From assembly GCA_029974855.1 (NCBI GenBank), contig JARKQO010000053.1, positions 1 to 13,776 on the forward strand: a stretch of DNA of 13,776 nucleotides, given 5' to 3'. A program made the translations under genes and the position numbers. The notes under the pieces are model-generated. The model was not told where the DNA came from and did not search any database. It saw nothing but the letters and a program-made list of their open reading frames with translations. Within the stretch, counting starts at the first letter, position 1. Every line of letters begins with the position of its first letter. Below are positions 1 to 8,542 of the stretch, piece after piece. The stretch is from Eubacteriales bacterium (GTDB taxonomy: Bacteria; Bacillota_A; Clostridia; Christensenellales; Aristaeellaceae).

Positions 1-1
1 G

Positions 2-2347
2 GCGGTGTGCTGCCTGGGGGATTCCAGGCCGGAAGGCCTCCCCTTCTGGATGGCTTTGGCGCTGATGGGGGTCTATGTGCTGGGGATGAAGATTCACGAG
101 CGGTACCTGTTCATCGCCTTGCCTTTGCTTCTGATGGCCTACGCCACCACCAAGGACCGGCGCATGCTGGGCCTGCTGGCGGGCTTTTCCGCCACCACCT
201 TTGTGAACACCGCCATCGTGCTGGACAACTCGATCCTCTTTGGTTCCAACCTGGGGCATTTGAACCCTGATACCTTGGGGCTGAACGTGGTGCTGTCCGT
301 CCTGAACCTGCTGCTGTGGGGCTATGCCGGGTATGTGAGCTTTACGGGCCTTCGGGCCAGCCAGGAACTTCCCGCGAAGAAGGCCGTCAAGCGCCCCCTG
401 ACAGCCTACCGGCAGGGCTTGCTCTCCCCCCGGGACCCCAGGTTGAACCTGACGGGGAAGGACGGGCTGGTGATGGGCGTCACCACGGTGCTGTTTGCCT
501 GCCTCACCTTCACCAACTTGGGCAGCACGGTGGCGCCCCAAAACGGCTGGGTTTCCACGGACCCCCGGGAGACCGTTACCTTTGAGGTGGACGCCCCCGA
601 GGACTTCTCCTTGGTCTATTATGCCGGGGTGAGCTACAATCCTTTCAGCGTGGCGGTGAGCCAGGATGGAAATACCTGGTCCCAGGAATACCCCTGCGAT
701 ATGCGCCAGGGCCTGTGCTACCGCTGGCAGTATGCCATCCGCACCCAGGAGGACGGCTCGGAGTTTATGGCGGACGCGCCCCAGAACATCCTTTGGCTCA
801 CCGGGAAGTACCTGCGGCTGACGGCAGGGGACGCGGGGCTGAACCTGCTGGAGCTGGTGGCCCGGGACAGGGAGGGGAATATCCTTCCCATGAAGGTGGC
901 GGGGCACGCCGGGGCCAAAACCGCCGTGCTGGCCCAGCCCCAGCCGCCGGAAAACCTGCTGGACGAGCAGCATACCTTCCAGGGGGAGCCCGGCTGGTTC
1001 AACGGCACCTATTTCGATGAAATATACCATGCCCGCACCGCCTACGAGCATCTGCACGGCATTCCCCCCTACGAAACCACCCACCCGCCCTTGGGCAAGC
1101 TGATGATGTCCGCTGGGATCGCCCTTTTCGGCATGACGCCCTTTGGCTGGCGCTTCGCGGGGGCTTTGGTGGGGGTGCTGATGCTGCCCGCCCTGTACCT
1201 GCTGGCCAGGCAGCTCACCCGCAGGCGGGATTTGTCCGCCTTTGCCATGCTGCTGTTCAGCTTTGACCTGATGCACTTTACCCAGACCCGCATCGCCACC
1301 ATCGACTCCTTCCCGGTGCTGTTCATTTTGCTGAGCTATCTGTGCATGGCCCGGTATATGATGACGGACGTGCTGGCCCTAAGGGAGGGGGAGCCGGGCC
1401 GGCTGCTGAGTCGGGCCTTCTGGAAAAGCTTGATCCCCCTGGCCCTCAGCGGCCTGTTCATGGGCCTGTCCATCGCCAGCAAATGGATCGGCCTGTACTC
1501 CGCCATCGGCCTGGCGGTGCTGTTCTTTGCCGCCCTGTACCGCCAATTCCGCATGGGGCTGTTGGCCTTTGACATCACAGGGGAAGAGGGCGAGTTGGCC
1601 CCCGGGGTGCGGGCCCGCCTGAAAAACGCCCAGGACCATACCTTCGCCAGAATTTTGATCACCTGCGGCTTCTGCCTGGTGTTTTTCCTGCTGGTGCCGG
1701 GGCTGATCTACTACCTCAGCTACATCCCCTACCTGAGCCCCACCGGCGCGGTGACCCTGCGGCGGATTTGGCAGGCCCAGGAGGGCATGCTGAACTATCA
1801 CAGCACCCCGGGGCTGGGCATGGACCACCCCTTCCAATCCCCCTGGTGGCAATGGCCCTTTATCCTGAAGCCCATGTGGTTCTCCCGGGACGATTTTGAG
1901 CCCGAGGGCTTTGGCGCTACCATCATGTGCATGGGCAATCCTTTGATTTTCTATGTGGGCGCTGTGGCGATGCTGGTGGTGCTGGCGCTGTTTGTGCGCA
2001 AGTACTTCTCCTTTTGGGGCGGCATCCGCCTGCGGGATGCCGACGGGAACCTGGCCCTTGGGGTGATGGTGGTGGGCTTTTTGGCCCAGTACCTGCCCTG
2101 GGTGCTGGTGCCCCGGTCTATGTACATCTACCATTACTTTGCCAGCGTGCCCTTTATCATTTTGGCCACCACCTGGCTGGCCTCCTTTTTGCCCCAGGGG
2201 AAGCCCAAGCTTCGCCGGGCGGTGCTGTGGGGCTACGTGGCCCTGGCGGCGGTGTTCTTTGTGATGTTCTATCCTTATGCTTCCGGCATGCTTACCCCCA
2301 CCTCCTGGCTGAACGCCATGAAATGGTTCCCCAGGCTCTATTACTAA
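2..2347 (+). CDS. Protein O-mannosyltransferase-family (GT39) membrane glycosyltransferase, 5' truncated
   Basis: This integral membrane glycosyltransferase of the GT-C fold would transfer a sugar from a polyprenyl-phosphate donor to an acceptor at the outer membrane face. The reading frame is open at the window edge, so the true start lies outside; residues here are counted from the GTG at 5. Residues 14-115 hold membrane helices and a HERYLF motif (31-36), resembling the C-terminal end of a separate GT-C mannosyltransferase. A helix (about 154-172) leads to a soluble beta-rich stretch (about 185-310) with a discoidin-like DG-x-W motif (221-224). A full PMT module follows from about 325: the acidic pair D338-E339 in FDEIYHARTAYE, then THPPLGK (359-365), many hydrophobic helices, and a PMT-like C-terminal membrane block. 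The D-E pair matches the catalytic loop of known PMTs. Donor and acceptor are unknown. It lies 20 bp upstream of comM and may be cotranscribed. The family call is firm; substrate is not. Confidence 0.85.
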   Translation, partial: AVCCLGDSRPEGLPFWMALALMGVYVLGMKIHERYLFIALPLLLMAYATTKDRRMLGLLAGFSATTFVNTAIVLDNSILFGSNLGHLNPDTLGLNVVLSVLNLLLWGYAGYVSFTGLRASQELPAKKAVKRPLTAYRQGLLSPRDPRLNLTGKDGLVMGVTTVLFACLTFTNLGSTVAPQNGWVSTDPRETVTFEVDAPEDFSLVYYAGVSYNPFSVAVSQDGNTWSQEYPCDMRQGLCYRWQYAIRTQEDGSEFMADAPQNILWLTGKYLRLTAGDAGLNLLELVARDREGNILPMKVAGHAGAKTAVLAQPQPPENLLDEQHTFQGEPGWFNGTYFDEIYHARTAYEHLHGIPPYETTHPPLGKLMMSAGIALFGMTPFGWRFAGALVGVLMLPALYLLARQLTRRRDLSAFAMLLFSFDLMHFTQTRIATIDSFPVLFILLSYLCMARYMMTDVLALREGEPGRLLSRAFWKSLIPLALSGLFMGLSIASKWIGLYSAIGLAVLFFAALYRQFRMGLLAFDITGEEGELAPGVRARLKNAQDHTFARILITCGFCLVFFLLVPGLIYYLSYIPYLSPTGAVTLRRIWQAQEGMLNYHSTPGLGMDHPFQSPWWQWPFILKPMWFSRDDFEPEGFGATIMCMGNPLIFYVGAVAMLVVLALFVRKYFSFWGGIRLRDADGNLALGVMVVGFLAQYLPWVLVPRSMYIYHYFASVPFIILATTWLASFLPQGKPKLRRAVLWGYVALAAVFFVMFYPYASGMLTPTSWLNAMKWFPRLYY

Positions 2348-2349
2348 CG

Positions 2350-2360
2350 AGGAGAGAAGG
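2350..2360 (+). promoter_or_regulatory. Ribosome binding site that fixes a TTG start for comM
   Basis: The purine run GAGGAGAGAAGG ends at 2360, 7 bases before the TTG at 2368. It lies directly after the stop of the glycosyltransferase gene (TAA, 2345-2347). The comM frame has no ATG near here, and homologues typically begin with a short M-L-A segment just before the first strand. TTG 2368, giving M-L-A-H-T-L, is therefore the best start. Confidence 0.65.
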
Positions 2361-2367
2361 TGCGCTT

Positions 2368-3900
2368 TTGCTGGCACACACCCTATCCTGCGGGCTGGAG
2401 GGCGTAAGGGGCTTTCCGGTGGAGGTGGAGGCTTTTTTAAGCAACGGCTTGCCGGGCTTTGACCTGGTGGGGCTGCCCAGCGCCGCCGTGAAGGAAAGCC
2501 GGGACCGGATCCGGGCCGCCTTGCTGGTGAGCGGCTTTGCCTGGCCCTTTCAAAAGATGACGGTGAACCTGGCCCCTGCGGACATCCGCAAGGAAGGCAC
2601 CAGCTTTGAGCTGGCCATCGCCGTGGCCCTGTTGGCCGCGGAAAGGCCCCAGCTCTACCGGGGCCTGGAGGACACCATGCTTTTGGGGGAGCTGTCCTTG
2701 GAGGGGAAGCTGATGCCCCTGCGGGGGGCCCTGGGCATGGTGATCACCGCCGTGGAGCACGGCATTGCCAGCGTCATTTTACCTCGGCAAAACGCCCGGG
2801 AAGTGGCCTGTATCAGCGGCGTGCAGGTGTATCCCGCCGAAACCCTGCGTCAAGTGGCGGACCATCTCGCCGGCAAGGCGCTTTTGGAGAGGCAGGAAGC
2901 CGTATCCTACCAGGCGCTGCTGAAAACCGGGGGCGTGCAACAGGACATGAAATTCGTGAAGGGCCAGGCCATCGCCAGGAAGGCCCTGGAGGTGGCGGCG
3001 GCCGGAGGGCACAATTTACTGATGACGGGGATTCCCGGCTGCGGCAAGACCATGCTGGCCCCCTGCCTTCCGGGGGTTTTACCCCCCATGAGTTATGAGG
3101 AGGCCCTGGAAACCACCTTGATCCACTCCGCCGCCGGAGAGCTGGGGGAGAACATGGGCCTGATGACCCAGCGCCCCTTTCGCGCCCCCCACCACAACAT
3201 CTCCATGCCCGCCATGATCGGCGGCGGGGGAAAAGCGCGGCCCGGGGAGGTATCCTTGGCCCACAACGGGGTGCTCTTTCTGGACGAGCTGCCGGAGTTT
3301 CAGCGGCCTACCTTGGAGGCCCTGCGTCAGCCCCTGGAGGACGGGGCCGTGCGCATCACCCGGGTTTCCTCCCAGGCCAGCTACCAAAGCCGCTGCATGC
3401 TGGTGGCGGGTATGAATCCCTGTCCCTGCGGGAACCATGGGAGCCGGATGAGGGAATGCCGGTGCAGCCCGGCGGAGATCCGGCGGTACATGGGAAAAAT
3501 CAGCGGGCCCCTGCTGGACCGGATGGACATGCAGGTGGAAATGGACGCGGTGTCCATTGGCGAGATCGAATCCGCCGGGGAGCAGGAGGACAGCGCCAGC
3601 GTCCAGGCCAGGGTCCGCAAGGCCCGGCTGCGCCAGCAGGAGCGCTACAAGGACGAGGCGTACTTTTGCAACGCCCACCTGCCCCAGGAGGGGATCGAGC
3701 GGTATTGCCGGATGACCCCCCAGGGCAAGGCCTTGCTGGCCCGGGCGGTGGAGGCGTTCCACATCAGCATGCGGACCTACGCCCGCATCCACAAGGTGGC
3801 CAAGACCCTGGCGGATCTGGCGGACCGGGACGGGATTGGCGCTGAGGACATTGCCCAGGCCATCCACTTTCGCAATCTGGAGGGGGAAGCGGGGAGGTGA
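2368..3900 (+). CDS. comM: YifB/ComM family Mg-chelatase-like AAA+ ATPase
   Basis: This is a cytoplasmic AAA+ ATPase of the YifB/ComM family. In Vibrio, ComM is a hexameric helicase promoting branch migration during natural transformation; the role in Clostridia is less clear. From the TTG at 2368 the product has 510 residues, the usual family length. The N-terminal ChlI-like domain (about 1-170) contains GLPGFDLVGLPSAAVKESRDR. The ATPase core has Walker A GIPGCGKT (221-228), the RAPHH segment after it, and Walker B VLFLDEL (302-308). A cysteine motif NPCPCGN (350-356), followed by further cysteines, is characteristic of the family. The C-terminal region with RTYARIHKVAKTLADL is the Mg_chelatase_C lid. 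The frame stays open about 440 bases upstream inside the glycosyltransferase gene, but that part encodes nothing family-like. The stop overlaps the dprA start by 4 bp (GTGA), which suggests coupling. Confidence 0.93.
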   Translation: MLAHTLSCGLEGVRGFPVEVEAFLSNGLPGFDLVGLPSAAVKESRDRIRAALLVSGFAWPFQKMTVNLAPADIRKEGTSFELAIAVALLAAERPQLYRGLEDTMLLGELSLEGKLMPLRGALGMVITAVEHGIASVILPRQNAREVACISGVQVYPAETLRQVADHLAGKALLERQEAVSYQALLKTGGVQQDMKFVKGQAIARKALEVAAAGGHNLLMTGIPGCGKTMLAPCLPGVLPPMSYEEALETTLIHSAAGELGENMGLMTQRPFRAPHHNISMPAMIGGGGKARPGEVSLAHNGVLFLDELPEFQRPTLEALRQPLEDGAVRITRVSSQASYQSRCMLVAGMNPCPCGNHGSRMRECRCSPAEIRRYMGKISGPLLDRMDMQVEMDAVSIGEIESAGEQEDSASVQARVRKARLRQQERYKDEAYFCNAHLPQEGIERYCRMTPQGKALLARAVEAFHISMRTYARIHKVAKTLADLADRDGIGAEDIAQAIHFRNLEGEAGR

Positions 3901-5003
3901 GCCCAGTGGCGTGGAACCAGGAGGAACGGTGCCTGCTGTGGCTCTCCGCCGCGGAGATCGCGGCGGACCGGGTCTACAGGCTCATGGAAAAATATGGCGG
4001 AGCCCGGGGCGTTTGGGAGGCCTTTGGCACGGATGCCGGCCCCAGGTTTCAGGATAAGCCCCTGGCGGTCCTGCGGAGTCTCCACAGCCCGGACGCTTTG
4101 GAGGAGTTGATCGCCCGGCTGGAGAAAAAGCATATTCACGCGCTGTTTCGGGGCGATCCGGAGTATCCTGAGCTGCTGGACAGTATTGACGATCCGCCCT
4201 ATCTCCTGTACTATGTGGGCGATCCGCAAAGCCTGCGGCGGCCCATGGTGAGCATTGTGGGCACCAGGACCCCAAGCCGCTACGCCAAGGAAATGGCCTT
4301 TTCCCTGGCCCAAGGGCTGGCGGAGGTGGGGGTGTGCGTGGTCAGCGGCCTGGCCCGGGGCATCGACAGCTGCGCCCATGAGGGGGCTCTGAAAGCCGGA
4401 GGCGTTACGGCGGCGGTGCTGGGAAGCGGGCTCAACGCCTGCTATCCCCCGGAGAAAGCGCCGCTGCTGCGGGCCATTGTCACCGGCGGCGGCCTGGCCC
4501 TCAGCGAGTATCCCCTGGACGCGGAACCCGCCGCCTACCACTTTCCCCACCGGAACCGGGTCATTGCGGGCCTGAGCCACGGGCTGGTGTTTGTGGAGGG
4601 GAAGGTGCAAAGCGGCGGCATGCTCACCGTGGCGGCGGCCCTTCACCAGGGGCGGGAGGTGTTCGCCGTTCCGGGGCAGGTGGGCACCGTGGGGGCCCAG
4701 GGACCCCATGCCATCCTTCGGGAGGGAGCCGGGCTGGTGACCTGCGCCCAGGATATCCTGGCGGACCTGTCCTTGGACCTGGAGCGCTTCCGGCCCAGGC
4801 CCGGCGTGGAAAACGGCCCCGCCTCCCCTTTGGAGGCCGGGATTCTGTCCGCCCTGGGGAAGGAAGCGCTGGGGCTGGAGGCCCTGTGCCAGGCCACCGG
4901 CGCGTCCGCCCAGGAGCTGATCACCCAGCTGGGCATCATGGAGATTACCGGGCAGGTCAGCAGGGAGAGCGGCAACCTTTTCCGCCGCTCCCTGCGCCAA
5001 TAG
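3897..5003 (+). CDS. dprA: DNA-processing protein DprA
   Basis: DprA (Smf) binds incoming single-stranded DNA and loads RecA during transformation; it is also widespread in bacteria not known to be competent. The 368 residues show an N-terminal helical region (about 10-60) and a Rossmann-like DprA core with IVGTRTPSRYAKE (120-132), SGLARGID (150-157), GSGLNACYPPEK (176-187), SEYPLD (203-208), FPHRNRVIAGLS (216-227) and SGGMLTV (239-245), then AVPGQVG. A C-terminal winged-helix (about 310-365) completes the usual architecture. The core motifs lining the nucleotide/DNA pocket look intact; SGGMLTV is slightly divergent from the common SGSLITA. The start overlaps the comM stop as GTGA. An in-frame GTG at 3906 lies 8 bases after GGGGAGG and is an equally good start, shortening the protein by 3 residues. 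TopA follows after 24 bp. Confidence 0.95.
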   Translation: MSPVAWNQEERCLLWLSAAEIAADRVYRLMEKYGGARGVWEAFGTDAGPRFQDKPLAVLRSLHSPDALEELIARLEKKHIHALFRGDPEYPELLDSIDDPPYLLYYVGDPQSLRRPMVSIVGTRTPSRYAKEMAFSLAQGLAEVGVCVVSGLARGIDSCAHEGALKAGGVTAAVLGSGLNACYPPEKAPLLRAIVTGGGLALSEYPLDAEPAAYHFPHRNRVIAGLSHGLVFVEGKVQSGGMLTVAAALHQGREVFAVPGQVGTVGAQGPHAILREGAGLVTCAQDILADLSLDLERFRPRPGVENGPASPLEAGILSALGKEALGLEALCQATGASAQELITQLGIMEITGQVSRESGNLFRRSLRQ

Positions 5004-5027
5004 CCCATAGCAAAGGAGGAACGACCC

Positions 5028-7166
5028 ATGCCTGCAACAACCGTCAATCCCAACGCCAAGCTGGTGATTGTGGAATCCCCCGCGAAAGCCAAGACCATTG
5101 CCAAATTCCTGGGAAAGGGGTACAAGGTGGAGGCTTCCCAGGGCCATGTCCGGGATTTGCCCAAGTCCCAGCTGGGGGTGGACCCTCAGCAGGATTTTTC
5201 CATGAAATACATCACCATCCGGGGCCGAGGGGACATTTTGGCCAGGATCAAGAAGGAAGCCAAGAACGCTTCCAGCGTGTACCTGGCCACAGACCCTGAC
5301 CGGGAGGGGGAAGCCATCTCCTGGCATCTGGCCAACACCCTGGACATCGACCCAGGCAAGCCCTGCCGCATCGAATTTCACGAGATCACCAAGAAGGCTG
5401 TGAAGGACGCCATTGACAACGCCCGCCCCATCGACATGAACCGGGTGGACGCCCAGCAGGCCCGGCGGGCTTTGGACCGGCTGGTGGGCTACAAAATCAG
5501 CCCGCTGCTGTGGGCCAAGGTGAAAAAGGGCCTTTCCGCAGGGCGGGTCCAGAGCGTTGCCACCCGCATGGTGGTGGAGCGGGAGCAGGAAATTGAGAGC
5601 TTCCTTCCCGAGGAGTACTGGGATGTGCTGGCCACCTCCTCCGCCATCAACGAAAAGGGCAAGAAGGTGGTTTTCCAGAGCAAGCTGGCGGGCCTGGACG
5701 GCAAGAAGGCCTCCATTACCAACGAGAAAGACGCCTTGGCCGCCAAGGAGCGGATTTTGAAGGCCAGCTTTACCGTGCACTCCGTGAAAACCGGCGACAA
5801 GCTCCGCAGGCCCCAGCCCCCCTTCACCACCTCTAGCCTTCAGCAGGAGGCCAGCCGCAAGCTGAACTTCTCCACCGCCAAGACCATGCAGGTGGTGCAG
5901 CAGCTATACGAGGGCATCGATTTGGGCAAGGCCGGCACCGTGGGCCTGGTCACCTACATCCGTACGGACAGCGTGCGGGTCAGCGCGGAAGCTATCACGG
6001 CGGTGCGGGACCAGATCCAGGCCCAGTACGGCGAGGCCTACTGCCCCCCCAAGCCCAACGAATACAAGGGCCGCAAAAACGCCCAGGACGCCCACGAGGC
6101 CATCCGCCCCACCGCCATGGCCTACGCCCCAGACAGCGTGAAAGCCCACCTGACCCGGGAGCAGTTCAACCTCTACAAGCTGATCTACAACCGCTTTGTA
6201 GCCAGCCAGATGCAGCCCGCCGTGTTCCAGACCTTGACCCTGGACATCCGGGGCGACGGGGTGGAGCTGCGCTACTACGGCGAGCACATGACCTTCGCGG
6301 GGTATCGGGTGATCTACGTGGAAAGCGAGGACGAGGAGGTGGCGGCCCCCGAGTCCGCCATGCCAATCTTCAAAGAAGGGGAGCCCGTGACGATCCAGGC
6401 TGTGGACGCCACCCAGCACTTCACCCAGCCCCCGCCCCGCTATACCGAGGCCTCCTTGGTGAAAACCCTGGAGGAAAAGGGGATCGGCCGCCCCAGTACC
6501 TACGCCCCCACCATTACCACCATCATCACCCGGGGGTATGTATCCCGGGAGAAGAAGCGCCTGTTCCCCACGGAGTTGGGCCGGATGGTCACCTCCATGA
6601 TGACGGAATACTTCGGCCCCATTGTGGACACCGAGTTTACCGCCTCCATGGAGGACCAGCTGGACACCGTGGAGGAGGGCAAGACCGACTGGCGGGAGAT
6701 TTTGCGGACCTTCTACCCGCCCTTTGAGAAGATGCTCACCGTGGCGGAGGAGCAGATTGAGAAGGTGGAGGTGAAGGACGAGGTCAGCGACGTTCCCTGC
6801 GACAAATGCGGGGCCATGATGGTGTATAAGATGGGCCGCTTCGGCAAGTTCCTGGCCTGCCCCAACTTCCCCCAGTGCCGCAACGCCAAGCCGATTCTGC
6901 ACTACATCCAGGCCCCCTGCCCCAAGTGCGGCGCGCGGCTCATGGAAAAAACCAGCCGCAAGAACCGCAAGTTTTTCGGCTGCGAGCGCTACCCGGACTG
7001 CGATTTTGTGAGCTGGGAGATGCCCATTGAGGACAAATGCCCCCATTGCGGCAGCTACATGGTGGAAAAGCGGGGCAAGAAGGGGGAGACCATCCACCTG
7101 TGCGCCAACGAGACCTGCCGTCATAAGGTACAAGTGAAGCAACGTGAGGATGATGACGCCCAATGA
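5028..7166 (+). CDS. topA: DNA topoisomerase I (type IA)
   Basis: TopA relaxes negatively supercoiled DNA by passing a strand through a transient single-strand break, acting on the nucleoid. The product has 712 residues. The Toprim domain is at the N-terminus, with [10 protein letters not shown] (15-24) and the acidic metal-binding motif [13 protein letters not shown] (88-100). The catalytic tyrosine is Tyr310 in TYIRTDS. Toroid-forming domains II-IV follow up to about 585. The C-terminus carries three four-cysteine zinc ribbons beginning at Cys591/594, Cys631/634 and Cys671/674 (the last closing with Cys692 and Cys697), the usual tail for Firmicutes enzymes. The ATG at 5028 is preceded by AAAGGAGGA, 7 bases away. 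The 3' end overlaps trmFO by 4 bp (ATGA), which fits the conserved topA-trmFO pair of Firmicutes. No truncation or frameshift is seen. Confidence 0.98.
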   Translation: MPATTVNPNAKLVIVESPAKAKTIAKFLGKGYKVEASQGHVRDLPKSQLGVDPQQDFSMKYITIRGRGDILARIKKEAKNASSVYLATDPDREGEAISWHLANTLDIDPGKPCRIEFHEITKKAVKDAIDNARPIDMNRVDAQQARRALDRLVGYKISPLLWAKVKKGLSAGRVQSVATRMVVEREQEIESFLPEEYWDVLATSSAINEKGKKVVFQSKLAGLDGKKASITNEKDALAAKERILKASFTVHSVKTGDKLRRPQPPFTTSSLQQEASRKLNFSTAKTMQVVQQLYEGIDLGKAGTVGLVTYIRTDSVRVSAEAITAVRDQIQAQYGEAYCPPKPNEYKGRKNAQDAHEAIRPTAMAYAPDSVKAHLTREQFNLYKLIYNRFVASQMQPAVFQTLTLDIRGDGVELRYYGEHMTFAGYRVIYVESEDEEVAAPESAMPIFKEGEPVTIQAVDATQHFTQPPPRYTEASLVKTLEEKGIGRPSTYAPTITTIITRGYVSREKKRLFPTELGRMVTSMMTEYFGPIVDTEFTASMEDQLDTVEEGKTDWREILRTFYPPFEKMLTVAEEQIEKVEVKDEVSDVPCDKCGAMMVYKMGRFGKFLACPNFPQCRNAKPILHYIQAPCPKCGARLMEKTSRKNRKFFGCERYPDCDFVSWEMPIEDKCPHCGSYMVEKRGKKGETIHLCANETCRHKVQVKQREDDDAQ

Positions 7167-8485
7167 AGGCCACGGTGATCGGCGGGGGGCTGGCGGGCTG
7201 CGAAGCGGCCTGGCAGCTGGCCCGGCGGGGAATTCAGGTGGATTTGTACGAGATGAAGCCGGGAAAGAGAACCCCGGCCCAGCAGCTGGATACCATGGCG
7301 GAGCTGGTTTGCAGCAACAGCCTGCGCTCGGACCGGCTTAGCAACGCGGTGGGCCTGCTGAAGGCGGAGATGCGCAAGCTGGACTCCCTGATCTTGCGGG
7401 TGGCGGATGAAACCGCCGTGCCTGCCGGGGGAGCCCTGGCTGTGGACCGGGAGCTGTTTTCCACAGGGGTGGACAAGGCTATCCGCTCCCATCCGGGGCT
7501 TACCTTGCGGGAAGAAGAGGTTGCAAGCATTCCCCAGGAAGGCCCGGTGATCATCGCCACGGGGCCCCTCACCAGCGACGCCCTTTCCCGGGCCATCGAG
7601 GAGATGGAGGGCCTTGGCCTGCTGCACTTCTACGATGCCGCCGCCCCCATTGTCACCGCGGATTCCCTGGATATGGACAAGGTCTTTTCCATGTCCCGGT
7701 ATGAGCGGGGAGAGGATTACCTGAACTGCCCCATGAACCGGGAGGAATACCTGGCCTTTTGGCAGGCCTTGCAAAGCGCCGAAACCGTGCCCGTTCACGG
7801 CTTTGAGGAAAAGGCGGTGTTTGAGGGCTGCATGCCCATTGAGAGCATGGCCAAGCGGGGGGAGATGTCCATCGCCTTTGGACCCTTGAAGCCTGTGGGC
7901 CTGAAGGACCCCCGCACCGGCAAGGAGCCCTTTGCCGTGGTGCAGCTTCGCCGGGATAATGCCCAGGGCTCCTTGTACAACCTGGTGGGGTTTCAGACCC
8001 GGTTGACCTTTCCGGAGCAGCGCCGTGTGTTTTCCATGATTCCGGGGCTGGAGCGGGCGGAGTTCGCCAGGCTGGGGGTGATGCACCGCAACACCTTTTT
8101 GAACAGCCCAGGCTTTCTGGACGATACCTACCAGGTGATCCGCAGGCCCGGGTTCTATTTCGCCGGGCAGATCACCGGGGTGGAGGGCTATGTGGAAAGC
8201 GCGGGCAGCGGCCTGCTGGCGGGGATCACCTTGGCGGCCCGCATGCAAGGCCAAGCGCCGCCCCGCTTTTCCGGCAGAACCGCCTTGGGGGCCATGGCCC
8301 GGTATGTAAGCGCATCCAATCGGAATTTTCAGCCTATGAACTGCGCCTTTGGGCTCATCGATCCCCTGGAAATGGGCCCCGGGCAGCGAAAGATCCGCAA
8401 CAAGCAGCTGCGCTACGAGGCCATCTCCCAAAGGGCTTTGGCGGAGATAGACGAGATTTTACAAGCCCGGCCCATGGGCACTTGA
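7163..8485 (+). CDS. trmFO: tRNA (uracil-54-C5)-methyltransferase, folate/FAD dependent (TrmFO)
   Basis: TrmFO (Gid) makes 5-methyluridine at position 54 of the tRNA T-loop. It uses methylenetetrahydrofolate as carbon donor and FAD as reductant, in the cytoplasm. The 440-residue product starts with the FAD dinucleotide-binding motif [12 protein letters not shown] (5-16). Two cysteines known to matter in the B. subtilis enzyme (Cys53 and Cys226) have counterparts here: Cys50 in [11 protein letters not shown] and Cys223 in FEGCMPIE. Other family blocks are [29 protein letters not shown], the FGPLKPVGL segment, and the C-terminal FAD block [16 protein letters not shown]. Length and order are normal. 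The start ATG overlaps the topA stop (ATGA), so translation is probably coupled. The end of the gene (8482-8485) also contains the start of a promoter for the next gene. Confidence 0.97.
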   Translation: MKATVIGGGLAGCEAAWQLARRGIQVDLYEMKPGKRTPAQQLDTMAELVCSNSLRSDRLSNAVGLLKAEMRKLDSLILRVADETAVPAGGALAVDRELFSTGVDKAIRSHPGLTLREEEVASIPQEGPVIIATGPLTSDALSRAIEEMEGLGLLHFYDAAAPIVTADSLDMDKVFSMSRYERGEDYLNCPMNREEYLAFWQALQSAETVPVHGFEEKAVFEGCMPIESMAKRGEMSIAFGPLKPVGLKDPRTGKEPFAVVQLRRDNAQGSLYNLVGFQTRLTFPEQRRVFSMIPGLERAEFARLGVMHRNTFLNSPGFLDDTYQVIRRPGFYFAGQITGVEGYVESAGSGLLAGITLAARMQGQAPPRFSGRTALGAMARYVSASNRNFQPMNCAFGLIDPLEMGPGQRKIRNKQLRYEAISQRALAEIDEILQARPMGT

Positions 8486-8512
8486 CCCTTTTCAGGGAAA
8501 ATATGCTATACT
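8482..8512 (+). promoter_or_regulatory. Predicted sigma-A promoter with extended -10 for the exported hydrolase gene
   Basis: A -35 like TTGACC (8482-8487) overlaps the trmFO stop codon. After 19 bases comes TATACT (8507-8512), preceded by TGC, which makes an extended -10 (TG-N). Transcription would start near 8519, about 24 bases before the ATG at 8543. The spacer is 2 bases longer than ideal, but the extended -10 usually compensates. This is a sequence match only. It suggests the hydrolase-hslVU part can be transcribed separately from comM-trmFO. Confidence 0.6.
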
Positions 8513-8542
8513 GATTGCATTGCGGGTGGAGGAGATTTTGCG

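Noticed and set aside
1927..2367. Upstream in-frame extension of comM by 147 codons
   Set aside because: It overlaps the conserved C-terminal membrane region of the glycosyltransferase, is low-complexity Gly/Ala/Pro, and no ComM homologue is known to have it. TTG 2368 has a proper ribosome binding site.
3777..5780. Long minus-strand open frame of 667 codons antisense to comM end, dprA and topA start
   Set aside because: It lies opposite well-recognised genes in GC-rich DNA, where stops are rare in some frames. The translation is rich in Gly, His, Pro and Gln with no recognisable domain. The same holds for minus-strand frames at 1379-2377, 5904-7163, 7121-8431 and 8732-9937.
8486..8501. Short hairpin CCCT-TTTC-AGGG after trmFO as a terminator
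   Set aside because: The stem is 4 bp, it is followed by A-rich rather than T-rich sequence, and it lies inside the predicted promoter spacer.
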